The notes: generated by a model from the letters alone, not told the origin. Shown: positions 45,444-56,115, counted from the first letter of the stretch. The stretch: DNA of 64,000 bases from Nocardia lijiangensis NBRC 108240 (GCF_001613045.1 NZ_BDBP01000021.1:1-64000), one strand, 5' to 3'. Numbers and translations: made by a program.

Positions 45444-47399
45444 TCAGTTCGGCGGCTGCGGGAAGGGGTCGACCAGCCCGCAGCGCTGGATCTCGTACTT
45501 CGGCACCCGCTCGATCCGGTACTTGGCGAACGACAGCGCGTTGCGCACGTTGTGCCGGAAGCGCTCGAAGGTCAGCGGATCGCGCGAGGAGAGCAGTAGC
45601 GCCTGGGTGTCCGGACAGGACATCGCCGTGCGGGCCTGGACGACCCACTTCTCGTCCAGATACCAGGGCATCCACGGCTTCCTGTCGACCATGCCCGCAT
45701 CCACGAGGACCCAGTCCGGGTACAGGTTCTTGTCGTGGCCGATGCGGCCGTCGGCCAGGCGCTCGGTGTGCGCGGCGAGCGGATAGGCCAGGCCCATCTG
45801 ATCGATGACGCGCACGTCGAGCGGGACGTTCATGCTGGTCATGCCCAGGTTCAGGAAGTACACCGTGTGGCCGGCGCCGCCGTCGGGGATGGGCTGCGGC
45901 GGCGGTGCGATGTACCAGAACATGAACGACGGCGAGTTCAGCAGCAAGCCACCGTCCGGCGTCTCCTGGATGTTGTTCACCATGGCCCGGATACGCGGGT
46001 AGTCGAGGTAGTCCTCGGCCAGGATCGGGTGGTCGTGGCCGGTGTTGAGCACGTAGTAGACGCGCTCGTCGACGATGCCGGACGAGCTGATCTTGGTGCC
46101 GGTCTTGATGGCCGTGGTGCCCGAGGCGAACAGCGCCCAGCCGAGCGTGCCGAGCCAGGCGATCAGGATCACCGCGAACGACCAGTTCGCCGCGCGCAGC
46201 CCGCCCTCGGGCAGCCGCAGCGGGATCACCGCGACCGGAAGCAGCAGCAGGAACAGCTGCGGAAGCAGCATGCGGCCGTGCATGAAGTCACCACCGACCC
46301 GCAGCGCGTAGACGGTCAGCAGGAACCCGCTGACCAGCACCATGGTGACCACCGCGGCGGGCGAACGCAGCCACGCGCTGAACCGGCCGAGCCGTCCCTG
46401 CGCAGCGGCGGTCCGGTCGCGCACCGCGGGCGCACCCGTCGCGCGGGCCGCGGCGACGCCGCCGATCAGCAGCACGAGCAGCGGAATCCACAGGAAGTAC
46501 GGGCCGACCAGGTCCCACAGGTAGGTGAAGCCCTGGCTCCACTTCGCGCCGCCCGCGTCCTTCGCGACGGCGGTGTTCGGGTAGGGCAGGCCGTAATAAC
46601 CCATCCGCCAGATCTGGTAGCCCAGCGGCACCAGGCCCGCGACGGCGACGAGGCCCGCGCGCAGCACGAGCGGGCGGAGTCGGGTCTCCGGCATCGGCGC
46701 GAAGAAGATCATCAGCAACGCCAGTCCGCCGACCAGCGTCATCTCCGGCCGGATCAGCGGGGCCAGTCCGGCGAAGAACACCAGACCGAAGAATCCGGCG
46801 AGGCGCACCCGCTCGGCCTGCGCCCAGCGCAGCATCAACCACCACAGCGCACCGAGCCAGCAGACGACCAGACCGCTCTCCAGGCCGGAGGTGGCGTAGT
46901 CGCGGGCGGGCGGCACCGCGATGTAGACCAGCGCGCCCGCGGGCAGCAGCAGCGCCGACTTCGTGCCGCCCCACAGCCGGGCCGTGCCGAGCATGGCGAA
47001 CACCATCGCGGCCACCGAGAGCGTCAGCGCGATGCCGAGCACCACGTACTCGAGGCGCGCCTGGGTCAGCCAGCTGAAGAACCACACGATGTAGGTCCAC
47101 GCCGTGCTGGTGTTGGTCTCGACCCGCTCGTCCATGTTGAACACCGGGCCGTGACCTGCCATCAGGTTGCGCACGGTGCGCAGCACGATCAGGCCGTCGT
47201 CGGCGATCCAGCGCCGCTGCCAGCCGCCGATCGCGAAAAGCGCCGCGGTGAGCGCGATCCCACCGACGAACGTGGCTCGGGATAGGCGTAGGAACGACGA
47301 GGCGGACCGCGCCTGCATGTGCGCAGGGCGTCCCGCCTCGTCTTCAGTTCGCTCCGCTCCCTCTACCAACATCTCGTCAGGTGAGATAGACAGCGACAC
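45444..47399 (-). CDS. aftB: Terminal beta-1,2-arabinofuranosyltransferase AftB
   Basis: 651 residues (626 in M. tuberculosis). GT-C membrane enzyme that caps arabinan with the beta-1,2-linked arabinose to which mycolates are attached. The first external loop has the catalytic-type IADDGLIVLRTVRNLMAGHG followed by NMDERVETNTSTAW. About ten helices precede a soluble C-terminal part (RVYYVLNTGHDHPILAEDYL to YEIQRCGLVDP). GTG 47399 has GGAG upstream and overlaps the end of ubiA; ATG 47372, just after the ubiA stop, is the alternative. Last gene of the galactan/decaprenyl operon. Confidence 0.93.
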   Translation of the reverse strand: MSLSISPDEMLVEGAERTEDEAGRPAHMQARSASSFLRLSRATFVGGIALTAALFAIGGWQRRWIADDGLIVLRTVRNLMAGHGPVFNMDERVETNTSTAWTYIVWFFSWLTQARLEYVVLGIALTLSVAAMVFAMLGTARLWGGTKSALLLPAGALVYIAVPPARDYATSGLESGLVVCWLGALWWLMLRWAQAERVRLAGFFGLVFFAGLAPLIRPEMTLVGGLALLMIFFAPMPETRLRPLVLRAGLVAVAGLVPLGYQIWRMGYYGLPYPNTAVAKDAGGAKWSQGFTYLWDLVGPYFLWIPLLVLLIGGVAAARATGAPAVRDRTAAAQGRLGRFSAWLRSPAAVVTMVLVSGFLLTVYALRVGGDFMHGRMLLPQLFLLLLPVAVIPLRLPEGGLRAANWSFAVILIAWLGTLGWALFASGTTAIKTGTKISSSGIVDERVYYVLNTGHDHPILAEDYLDYPRIRAMVNNIQETPDGGLLLNSPSFMFWYIAPPPQPIPDGGAGHTVYFLNLGMTSMNVPLDVRVIDQMGLAYPLAAHTERLADGRIGHDKNLYPDWVLVDAGMVDRKPWMPWYLDEKWVVQARTAMSCPDTQALLLSSRDPLTFERFRHNVRNALSFAKYRIERVPKYEIQRCGLVDPFPQPPN

Positions 47400-48303
47400 C
47401 TACCGCTCCGATCCAGGCGATTGCGAGGAACTGGAGGACGCGATCCCCCAGCGCGATCTCTTCGGGTTCTCCGGCCTCTCCACCGTCGACGTCGACCGCG
47501 TACCGCAGGATTGCGATGGTAAACGGGATCATCGAGATGGCGAACCAGGTGGTGTCGTTGGCACGATCCTGCTCGAAGGCCCAGAGCCCGTAGAACACCA
47601 CGACCGCGGTAGCCGCCAGCGTCCAGATGAAGCGCAGGTAGGTGGGTGTGTAGTACTCCAGCGACTTGCGGATCTTGGCGCCGGTGCCCAGCGCGATCTG
47701 CAATTCGGCGTAGCGCTTGCCCGCCGCCATGAACAGCGAGCCGAACGACATGACCAGCAGGAACCACTGCGAGAGCGGAATGCCCGCCGCCGCGCCGCCC
47801 GCGACGGCGCGCAACAGGAACCCACTCGAGACGATGCAGATGTCCAGCACCGCCTGGTGCTTGAGCCCGAAGCAGTAGGCCAGCTGGATGCCGATGTAGA
47901 CCGCCATCACCACGGCCAGCTGCCAGGCCGCGAGGAACGAGCCGACGATCGAGCCGACCAGCAGCACCGCGGCGAGGCCGTAGGCCAGGTTCACCGGGAC
48001 GATGCCCGCGGCGATGGGCCGGAACCGCTTGGTCGGGTGGGCCCGGTCGGCCTCCACGTCCAGCGCGTCGTTGACCAGGTAGATGCCCGAGGCCGCCATG
48101 CAGAACATCACGAAGGCGACCCCGACGTGGGCGAGCACGTCGATCTCGGTCGCCGAGCCCGCGGCGAGCGGGGCGGCGAGCACGAGGACGTTCTTGACCC
48201 ACTGACGCGGCCGGACGGCCTTGATCAAACCACCCGCCAGCGTCTTGGGCGGCCCCTTGACAACGGCCTCTGCCAGATCGGCGCCGGTCGGCTCTTCACT
48301 CAT
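47377..48303 (-). CDS. ubiA: Decaprenyl-phosphate phosphoribosyltransferase UbiA
   Basis: 308 residues. UbiA-fold membrane prenyltransferase that joins 5-phosphoribose-pyrophosphate to decaprenyl phosphate, giving the precursor the PAP2 enzyme and DprE1/E2 turn into decaprenyl-phospho-arabinose. The Mg-binding NDxxDxxxD motif is at residues 78-86 (NDALDVEAD) and a second acidic region at YAVDVDGGEAGE. About nine helices. Start at ATG 48303. The upstream gap to the PAP2 stop contains copy B of the dispersed repeat. Overlap or 4-bp gap with aftB. Confidence 0.95.
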   Translation of the reverse strand: MSEEPTGADLAEAVVKGPPKTLAGGLIKAVRPRQWVKNVLVLAAPLAAGSATEIDVLAHVGVAFVMFCMAASGIYLVNDALDVEADRAHPTKRFRPIAAGIVPVNLAYGLAAVLLVGSIVGSFLAAWQLAVVMAVYIGIQLAYCFGLKHQAVLDICIVSSGFLLRAVAGGAAAGIPLSQWFLLVMSFGSLFMAAGKRYAELQIALGTGAKIRKSLEYYTPTYLRFIWTLAATAVVVFYGLWAFEQDRANDTTWFAISMIPFTIAILRYAVDVDGGEAGEPEEIALGDRVLQFLAIAWIGAVGVAVYLT

Positions 48304-48339
48304 GTCAACCAAGGCCTTTTCTTGTGCGAACGGTGTTTG

Positions 48340-48409
48340 ATTTGCGGCGCTCCCGGTGCCCTGCATGGTTACGCAAGCTACCTCCTCCGGGCCCGTCGCT
48401 CGCGCCGCG
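48340..48409 (-). repeat. Dispersed structured repeat, copy B
   Basis: Matches 1381-1450 at 59 of 70 positions. On the minus strand the stems are TGCGGCG/CGCCGCG (outer, with one wobble), CCCGG/CCGGG (middle) and GCGT/ATGC (inner). It straddles the PAP2 stop codon (48378), so its upstream part encodes the Arg-rich tail of the phosphatase (DPRRERRARRR) and the rest forms the gap before ubiA, ending 37 nt before the ubiA ATG. Confidence 0.6.
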
Positions 48410-48950
48410 GGTCGAGTCTCTTTTCGGCGGCGAGCAGGGCAGCGGCGGACGCGGCACCGAGCGCGGATCCGGCGAGCACGTCGGAGGGATAGTGCACCCC
48501 GAGTACGACTCGGGAGAGCAACATCGGTGGTACGAGCACCGCAGGCAAGGGTAGCCCGGTGAGTCTGCCGAGCAACACCGCAGCCGCCGTCGTGGAGGTG
48601 GCATGCGAGGACGGGAAACTCAGCTTGCTCGGCGTCCCCACGTTGACCTGCACCGACGGATCGTTCGGGCGCGGGCGCCTGACCACGCGCTTGATCACGA
48701 TGGAGGCCGCGTGCGCGCCGACCGCGCCCACCGCGACCCCGGCCCACTGCCGCCGCCGCGGCTTGTCGAGCAACCAGCCGGCTGCCGCGATGCCGACCCA
48801 GCCGAGCGCGTGCTCGCCGAAGTGCGACATGCCGCGGGCGGCCGAGACGACCGTCGGGTTGGCGCCGATGCTCGCCTGCACGGCGTTGATGATCGTGACC
48901 TCCGGCGGCCGGGTGGCCGAATCCTGGAGGCTGGGGTTGACCGCACTCAC
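48378..48950 (-). CDS. PAP2-family decaprenylphosphoryl-phosphoribose phosphatase (Rv3807c-like)
   Basis: 190 residues. Lipid phosphatase expected to remove the 5-phosphate from the UbiA product, giving decaprenyl-phospho-ribose. PAP2 motifs: KRVVRRPRP (87-95), SFPSSHATS with His116, and SRVVLGVHYPSDVLAG with Arg147 and His153. Four to five helices. The GTG start overlaps the glfT2 stop (TAGTG), so translation is coupled. The Arg-rich C-terminal tail is encoded by the dispersed repeat. The role is assigned by family and synteny. Confidence 0.9.
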   Translation of the reverse strand: MSAVNPSLQDSATRPPEVTIINAVQASIGANPTVVSAARGMSHFGEHALGWVGIAAAGWLLDKPRRRQWAGVAVGAVGAHAASIVIKRVVRRPRPNDPSVQVNVGTPSKLSFPSSHATSTTAAAVLLGRLTGLPLPAVLVPPMLLSRVVLGVHYPSDVLAGSALGAASAAALLAAEKRLDPRRERRARRR

Positions 48951-50881
48951 TACTTGGTTCCGTTCTCGTCGATGCCGAAAGCCTTCTCCCAAGCCGCGGT
49001 GCTGGTGAGCCGCGGGTGCGCGGCGCGGTAGCGCTGCTGCATCTCGGGGAAGCGGGCCGCGAGTTCCTTGCGCAGCCGGATGGCCTCCTTGAACAGGGCC
49101 AAGGCCTGGCGCGGGTCGCGCTTGCGGTAGACGACGCCGCGTCCGTCGGCCGTGGTGACGGTGACGCCGTCGACCTGCGAGAGCAGGAACCAGCGCGCGT
49201 CCAGCGTCGGCACGTTCAGCTGCGGGGTCTGGTGGTGTTCGGTGTGCGCCGGGCGCAGGTTGTGCACCAGGCCCTTGGCCAGCCGGACGACCTTCGCGAT
49301 CGGGTTCGACGGCTCGCCCACCGCACCGACGCCGATATGGCTGGCCAGCGGCAGCTCGGTGGAGGAGGGCAGGATCACCGCGTCCGGGTACTGCTTGCGC
49401 AGTTCGTGCACCGCGCCGAGCGCGCTGGGCAGCAACTGGAACAGCCGCTCCGGGCCCGCGAGGAAATCACGGATGGCGAGGTTCTGGATCGCCACCGTCG
49501 AGTACTCCAGGCAGAGCAGGTGCTTGAGCGTGGCCTTGACGGTGTTGACGACCATGCCGCGCCCGTCGCCCGGCATGTGCAGCGAGGCGACCACCAGGCG
49601 GTTGCGCAGGTGGAAGTACGCCTGCCAGTCGATGGCGTCGTCCTTGTCGCTCCAGGCCATGTGCCAGACCGCCGCGCCGGGCAGGGTGACGGTCGGGTAG
49701 CCGGCGTCGCGGGCGCGCAGGCCGTACTCGGCATCGTCCCACTTGAGGAACAGCGGCAGCGGCTGGCCGATCTCCTCGGCGACCTGGCGCGGGATCACGC
49801 AGGTCCACCAGCCGTTGAAGTCGACGTCGATGCGCCGGTGCAACAGCTTGGAGTTGTCGCGGTCGCGCAGCGGGTACTTGGAGAAATCGTGGTCGTATTC
49901 GACGTTCGGGGCCGCCGTCCACATGAAGATGCTCCGGTCGACCACCTCGCCCATGACGTGCAGGTGCGAGCGCTCCTGCAAGTTGAGCATCTGCCCGCCG
50001 ACCAGCATCGGCGACTTGGTGAACCGGGAGAAGGCCAGCGCGCGCAGGATCGAGTCCGGCTCGATCTCGATGTCGTCGTCCATGTAGACGATGTACTGGG
50101 CGTCGGTGGTCTTCAACGCCTCGTACATGACCCGGCTGTAGCCGCCGGAACCACCGAGATTGGGCTGGTCATGGATGGCGAGCCGGTCACCGAGCACGGC
50201 GGCGGCCTCGGCGAAACCGGGCTCGTCGACGACCTTCTTGGTGCCCTGGTCGGGGATGATGACGGCCTTGATCTTCTCCAGCACCAGCGGGTCGGCGCCG
50301 AGGGCGCCGAGGGTCTTCACCGCGTCGGTGGGCCGGTTGAAGGTGGGCATGCCGACCGCGATGCTGCCATCGCCCGGCGCCTCGACCGGGGCGTACCAGC
50401 CGCCGGAGAGCAGCGTGACCGCCGTGTCGGTGGTGATGTCGAACCAGATCCAGCCGCCGTCCTCGAACGGGGCGAGCTCGGTCTCGAACTCCACCGTCGT
50501 CGAGTCGGCGCCCGACGCGACCGCGAACTCCTTGCCCTGCACGTGGATTCGCGAGCCGTCGGCCTTGGAGCGGTACATGTCCACCCGGCCGTGTCCGGCC
50601 AGCTCCAGCCGCAGCACCACCGAGGTCAGCACGCTCCAGCGACGCCAGTAGCTGGCGGGCAGCGCGTTGAAGTAGGTGCAGAACGAGACCTCGGACTCCG
50701 CGCCGATGGACAGCGAAGTGCGGGTGGTCGCGTGCGCGCGCTTGGCGTTGGTCGCTGATTCCTCCAGGTAGAGGGTGCGCACGTCGAGGGGCTCACCCGG
50801 CCGGGGCAGGATGATGCGCTGCAGCAGCGATTTCGCGCGGGTCTCGGTCGTCATGTCTTCCAACATCGGTGAAGAGGTCAT
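48950..50881 (-). CDS. glfT2: Galactofuranosyltransferase GlfT2
   Basis: 643 residues (637 in M. tuberculosis). Bifunctional, processive GT2 enzyme that polymerises the galactan with alternating beta-1,5 and beta-1,6 galactofuranose from UDP-Galf. An N-terminal beta-barrel (about 1-165) precedes a GT-A domain: GMPTFNRPTD, NLGGSGGYSR, metal-binding DDD at 268-270, and the catalytic KWDDAEYGLRARDAGY with a downstream His in AAVWHMAW. Helical C-terminal region. ATG 50881 with AGGAGG upstream, 6 bp after the glf stop; ATG 50854 (MTTETRAK) is an alternative. Confidence 0.95.
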   Translation of the reverse strand: MTSSPMLEDMTTETRAKSLLQRIILPRPGEPLDVRTLYLEESATNAKRAHATTRTSLSIGAESEVSFCTYFNALPASYWRRWSVLTSVVLRLELAGHGRVDMYRSKADGSRIHVQGKEFAVASGADSTTVEFETELAPFEDGGWIWFDITTDTAVTLLSGGWYAPVEAPGDGSIAVGMPTFNRPTDAVKTLGALGADPLVLEKIKAVIIPDQGTKKVVDEPGFAEAAAVLGDRLAIHDQPNLGGSGGYSRVMYEALKTTDAQYIVYMDDDIEIEPDSILRALAFSRFTKSPMLVGGQMLNLQERSHLHVMGEVVDRSIFMWTAAPNVEYDHDFSKYPLRDRDNSKLLHRRIDVDFNGWWTCVIPRQVAEEIGQPLPLFLKWDDAEYGLRARDAGYPTVTLPGAAVWHMAWSDKDDAIDWQAYFHLRNRLVVASLHMPGDGRGMVVNTVKATLKHLLCLEYSTVAIQNLAIRDFLAGPERLFQLLPSALGAVHELRKQYPDAVILPSSTELPLASHIGVGAVGEPSNPIAKVVRLAKGLVHNLRPAHTEHHQTPQLNVPTLDARWFLLSQVDGVTVTTADGRGVVYRKRDPRQALALFKEAIRLRKELAARFPEMQQRYRAAHPRLTSTAAWEKAFGIDENGTK

Positions 50882-50887
50882 TCTGCT

Positions 50888-52325
<1,438 letters not shown>

Positions 52326-53543
52326 ATGCGTATTCCACGCCTCCTCGCCCCGCTCACCGGTGCCCTCGCCCTGTGCGCGATCCTCGGCACCAGCGTCCTC
52401 GTCCCCGGGACCGCCCGGGCAGCCGACGATTCCCTGGCCGCGACGCCCGTCACCGACGGCGCCGCACTCTGCGTCACCGGCGCACCCACCTTCGACGACG
52501 TGGTCACCGCGGCCGCGACCGCCGTGCGCACGCTGGTCCCGCCGGAGCAAGTCGCGGGCTACGACCGCCAGGTCGCCGACTTCCGCGCCACCCTCGCCGC
52601 CGTGCGGGTGCACCGCGACGGCCTGCCCATGCATCCGGCCGCCGTCGGCGAACGACCGGACTTCCTAGACGACCCGATCGTCACCTATGTGGTCAACGGC
52701 CTGGACGCGGTGCGCACCGGCCGCATCCACGAGACCATGTCGGTCTCCCACCTCACCGTGAACGACGCCATCGAGGTGTTCGTGCTGGCGACCAGGATCG
52801 TGAAGATCCCGGCCCAGCTGGTCGCCAGCATGGTGCCCACCGTCGGCTTCTTCCTGAAGCCGATCGTCGGCGCGATGTTCAACGGCGTGAAAGCGGTGAG
52901 CCGCAAGGTGCAGGAGTTCATCGCGGCCAACTGCGCGGCGCCGAACGCCTACCCGCGGCTCGAGCTGGACGAATACCCGATCGAGCGTGTCGAACTGCCC
53001 GCGCCGCTGATCGACCTCGCCAACGCCCTGGTGCGCGCCGACGGCACCTGCACCCCGCTGGCCGAGCTCACCACCGCCGCTCTGGTCGAACGCACCAGGA
53101 CCTACCTCGACACCGCGGGCCTGCCGCTGGACCGGCCCGCGATGCACGCCGCCGCCGACGCGATGCAAGCGTTCCTCAGCGAGAACCGGGTCGCCGAACT
53201 CGCTCTGCTGCGCCGCACCGAGGAACTCGGCCCGCTGGTGCACGCCCTCGACTACGGCCCGCTGACCTTCCTCACCAACCTCGGCTTCAGCCTCTACGAG
53301 GGCCGCGCGCTGAACACCGTGCCGCTCGCCGAGATACGCGTCGAACACGCGCTGGACCTGGCCACCCTCACCCTCGACATCACCGGCCTGCTCCTCACCG
53401 CAGGCAACATGGCCCTCGGCTTCACCGGCGTGGCCTCCAGCGTCACCACCCCCCTCTCGATCATCCAAACCCTCGCCTTCGCCCCCACCACCTACGGCAC
53501 ACCGATCCTCAAGGGAGTCATGCAATCCATGTGCGCCGCATAG
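52326..53543 (+). CDS. Secreted protein of unknown function
   Basis: 405 residues. Clear signal peptide (MRIPRLLAPLTGALALCAIL to GTARA, cleavage before ADDS). The rest is alanine-rich and mostly helical, with hydrophobic stretches (VKIPAQLVASMVPTVGFFLK, LDLATLTLDITGLLLTAGNM) and a few spaced cysteines (CVTG, NCAAP, GTCTP, SMCAA) that could form disulphides outside the membrane. No catalytic motif recognised. Start at ATG 52326 for the signal peptide; an upstream ATG at 52281 only adds a charged extension. A strong terminator follows. Confidence 0.8.
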   Translation: MRIPRLLAPLTGALALCAILGTSVLVPGTARAADDSLAATPVTDGAALCVTGAPTFDDVVTAAATAVRTLVPPEQVAGYDRQVADFRATLAAVRVHRDGLPMHPAAVGERPDFLDDPIVTYVVNGLDAVRTGRIHETMSVSHLTVNDAIEVFVLATRIVKIPAQLVASMVPTVGFFLKPIVGAMFNGVKAVSRKVQEFIAANCAAPNAYPRLELDEYPIERVELPAPLIDLANALVRADGTCTPLAELTTAALVERTRTYLDTAGLPLDRPAMHAAADAMQAFLSENRVAELALLRRTEELGPLVHALDYGPLTFLTNLGFSLYEGRALNTVPLAEIRVEHALDLATLTLDITGLLLTAGNMALGFTGVASSVTTPLSIIQTLAFAPTTYGTPILKGVMQSMCAA

Positions 53544-53562
53544 GTCTTCGCAGACGGTGCGT

Positions 53563-53600
53563 ACTCCTCGCAGAGGTTGCAGCCTCTGCGAGGAGTCCCG
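53563..53600 (+). terminator. Intrinsic terminator
   Basis: A perfect 14-bp stem (53563-53576 with 53583-53596, TTGCAG loop) 20 bp after the secreted-protein stop. No T-tract, but the stem is very stable. Confidence 0.8.
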
Positions 53601-53679
53601 GCGATCTGCGAAGTCGGTTCGTCTGGTTCAGGATGGGAAGCCGATGTACGGCCGGCCTGTCGGTCCGCTTCGGTAGCGA

Positions 53680-54165
53680 TCAGTAGTACGGGTACGGCGG
53701 GTGGCCGTAGGGCGGGGCGGGTGGATACGTGGGTGGGTAGGCCGGTTGACGGCGGGCGGCGATCCATCGGCCCGTCGGGCTCGCGACCGTGAGACCGAAG
53801 ATGGTGCCGGACAGCAGAAGTGGCATTCCGCCCGCGACGCCGCCGATGGCGACCAGCACGAAGGCGCCGAGCAGGGCGATCGAGGACAACCCGATGATGA
53901 TCACGCGACCCGCCGTCTGCCGCATGAAAAGCAGCAGCGCGCCGAGCAGCCAGAGCATCGCGACCAGCGCTCCGACGCCGATGCCGACGAACGCGACGGG
54001 CTCCACCTCGTTGTCCGGGTCGAGCGCCGCGACGAGGCCGACGACCACGCCCAGCGTGCCGAGCAGGCCGACGAGCGTCGACAGCACCCCTGCGGTGATC
54101 GCGGTGGCGCCGGTGGGCGCGGGCGGCGGATAGCCGTAACCCGGCGGGCTGTACGGGTAGTTCAT
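53680..54165 (-). CDS. Small Pro/Tyr-rich membrane protein (paralogue A)
   Basis: 161 residues. A Pro/Tyr-rich head (MNYPYSPPGYGYPPPAP), four hydrophobic helices, then SPTGRWIAARRQPAYPPTYP and a second Pro/Tyr tail. The last two helices and tail are closely similar to those of the protein encoded at 54843-55808, also at nucleotide level. No enzyme motif; presumably an integral membrane protein with cytoplasmic Pro/Tyr-rich ends. The first ATG fits, with a GGGGGATCT just upstream. Function unknown. Confidence 0.75.
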   Translation of the reverse strand: MNYPYSPPGYGYPPPAPTGATAITAGVLSTLVGLLGTLGVVVGLVAALDPDNEVEPVAFVGIGVGALVAMLWLLGALLLFMRQTAGRVIIIGLSSIALLGAFVLVAIGGVAGGMPLLLSGTIFGLTVASPTGRWIAARRQPAYPPTYPPAPPYGHPPYPYY

Positions 54166-54211
54166 TCGAGATCCCCCTCGCGGCTCGCGCGATCAGCGCG
54201 TGCCGATACGT

Positions 54212-54775
54212 TCAGTAGTGCGGATACTGCGGCGGGCCATACGCGTACGGCGGCGGGCCGTACATCGGCGGGGCGGCCGGGGTCCGGCCTGCGGCGACCC
54301 AGCGGGCGGTGGAGCCGACGGCGGCGAGGATGCCGGTGAGCAGGGGCAGGCTGACGCCGAGCGCCAAACCGACGGTGGCGGCGCTGGATTCGCTGAGCAT
54401 GCCCGCGTCTTCGATGACGCCGAGGCTGACGAAGCCCTGAATCACAGCCAAGGTGCAGGCCACTACGATCAGGGTGCGTCCAGCGCCTTTGCGGGCCAGC
54501 AACAGGATTCCACCGAGCAACAGCATGGCCGCGATACCGCCCGAGGTCGCGACCACGGCGTAGAACTCGGTCTCGGTCGGGCCGGTCGCGGAGCTGCCGA
54601 TCGACCGGCGCACGTCCTCGAGCCTTTGCAGCGCGAAGAAACCGCTGATCGCCGTGAAGCCTCCGTACGCACCGCCGAGCAGCGCGAGAACTCCCGCCAT
54701 GATCGCGGTGCCCCCACTCGGCGGCGGCACGTATCCGTACGGCGGATACGCGGGATAACCCGGTGGTGGATACAC
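54212..54775 (-). CDS. Small Pro/Tyr-rich membrane protein (paralogue B)
   Basis: 187 residues, same architecture as its neighbours: Pro/Tyr-rich head (MYPPPGYPAYPPYGYVPPP), about four helices, and ARWVAAGRTPAAPPMYGPPP tail ending PHY. More diverged than the other two, with a longer external loop after helix 1 (LQRLEDVRRSIGSSATG). GTG start, preceded by AGGGGGGTTTCG. Function unknown. Confidence 0.75.
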   Translation of the reverse strand: MYPPPGYPAYPPYGYVPPPSGGTAIMAGVLALLGGAYGGFTAISGFFALQRLEDVRRSIGSSATGPTETEFYAVVATSGGIAAMLLLGGILLLARKGAGRTLIVVACTLAVIQGFVSLGVIEDAGMLSESSAATVGLALGVSLPLLTGILAAVGSTARWVAAGRTPAAPPMYGPPPYAYGPPQYPHY

Positions 54776-54842
54776 GTCGAAACCCCCCTCGTTGCTGCGC
54801 GGTGAACTCTACAGCGCCAATGCTGGTGCGCTCGACCCCAAT

Positions 54843-55808
54843 TCAGCTCGTCGGCGGCTGGCCGTAAGGCGCGGGTTGGCGCCGGGAGGCGATCCACCGG
54901 CCCGTCGGGCTCGTGACCGAGAGACAGAAGATGGCGCCGGACAGGACGAATGGGAGCCAGCCCATCACCCCGCCGAGGGCGGCGGCCAGAACGAATCCGC
55001 CGACCAAGCCGATCGAGGACAAGCCGATGAGGATGACGCGCCCCGCCTTCCGCCGCTTGAACAACAGCAGCGCACCGAGCAGCCAGAGCAGCGCGATCGC
55101 CGCACCGACGCCGAAGCCGATGAACGCGATGGGCCCGACTTCGCGAGCCGGGTCGCGCAGCGCCAGCACAAGGCCGAGGCCAACGCCGACCGCACTGAGC
55201 AAGCCGACGAGCGTCGACAGCATCGCCGCGGTGACCCCGGCCACCGCGGTGCTCGCGGTGATGCCGATCGGCGGTGCGCTCGACGAAGGGGCAGCCGACC
55301 GAATCGCCGCCGCGGCAAGGATCGCGATGACCGCGGGCAGCACCAATCCCGTGAGATTCACCAGCCATTCGCCGTGCACCATTGCGGTGACAGTGCCGGT
55401 CAGACCCGCGGTCGACGTGGCGATATCCACCGCGAGGCCGCCCTTCTCGGCCCAGTGGATGCCGTACTCGGATTCGTAGCCGCGGAGCGCGGCGAACACC
55501 CCGGCGATACCGACGACCGTCCAGACACCCGCGGCGACGAGCACCGTGAAGCGCCCGTCCTCGTCACCGCGCAGGGTCAGGACCGCGCCGTAGCCGAGCG
55601 CGAACACCAGCAGCAGGGTGCCGAGCGCCGTCGAGAACGCGAGCGAGTTGTCGTAGCGTTGCGGGTCGGAGAAGAAGCCGAAGGCGAGGACGAGCAGCCC
55701 GACCAGGTTCGCCGCCGCGCCGATGGCCGCGAACAGCGCCACCGCGGTCGCGAGCGCCCCTGCGGGCTCGGCCCGCTGAACGCCCGAACTCTCCTGGCTG
55801 TAGAGCAT
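54843..55808 (-). CDS. Larger membrane protein with the same C-terminal module (paralogue C)
   Basis: 321 residues. It has two parts. The N-terminal half has four to five helices and an external loop with GYESEYGIHWAEKG. The C-terminal half (about 200-321) reads ALLWLLGALLLFKRRKAGR, GLSSIGLVGGFVL and SPTGRWIASRRQPA, nearly the same as paralogue A, so it looks like a fusion of a second membrane module to that unit. The Pro/Tyr tail is shortened. Start at ATG 55808, preceded by GAGGGACAAG. Function unknown. Confidence 0.75.
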   Translation of the reverse strand: MLYSQESSGVQRAEPAGALATAVALFAAIGAAANLVGLLVLAFGFFSDPQRYDNSLAFSTALGTLLLVFALGYGAVLTLRGDEDGRFTVLVAAGVWTVVGIAGVFAALRGYESEYGIHWAEKGGLAVDIATSTAGLTGTVTAMVHGEWLVNLTGLVLPAVIAILAAAAIRSAAPSSSAPPIGITASTAVAGVTAAMLSTLVGLLSAVGVGLGLVLALRDPAREVGPIAFIGFGVGAAIALLWLLGALLLFKRRKAGRVILIGLSSIGLVGGFVLAAALGGVMGWLPFVLSGAIFCLSVTSPTGRWIASRRQPAPYGQPPTS

Positions 55809-55998
55809 GCGTCTTGTCCCTCCGATTCGGTCGGTCGAACCCATAAAGTATGCGCACGAATTGCCCCGCGCGCGGCGTTCGGTCAGCGCGGCGATCACCC
55901 GCCACGCCGGGATCACCTCAGCGTGAACCCCGCCCGGCTTCTTGCCCGTGCACGTGTCTTCCCTCCGGCTTCGAGCGAACCCATGATCATGCACGCAA

Positions 55999-56032
55999 AA
56001 GCGCCCGCACGCGAATTCGCGTGCGGGCGCTT
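55999..56032 (-). terminator. 34-bp perfect palindrome, probable terminator of the MerR gene
   Basis: Two 17-bp arms with no spacer, centred on GAATTC. On the minus strand it is followed by TTGCGTGC after CGCTT, and it lies 84 bp past the stop of the MerR regulator. The hairpin would have to form with a small loop at the centre. Confidence 0.75.
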
Positions 56033-56115
56033 GATTCTCACTCCCGATCAACGGGGGACCACCGGGCGTGGCCGGTCGGTGCCCGCGCATGGCCGGAGCG
56101 AAGGCGGGGGTACGC

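Noticed and set aside
55999-56032. The 34-bp perfect palindrome as a recombination or phage attachment site
   Set aside because: No integrase or mobile gene nearby, and its position and following T-rich sequence fit a terminator for the MerR gene.
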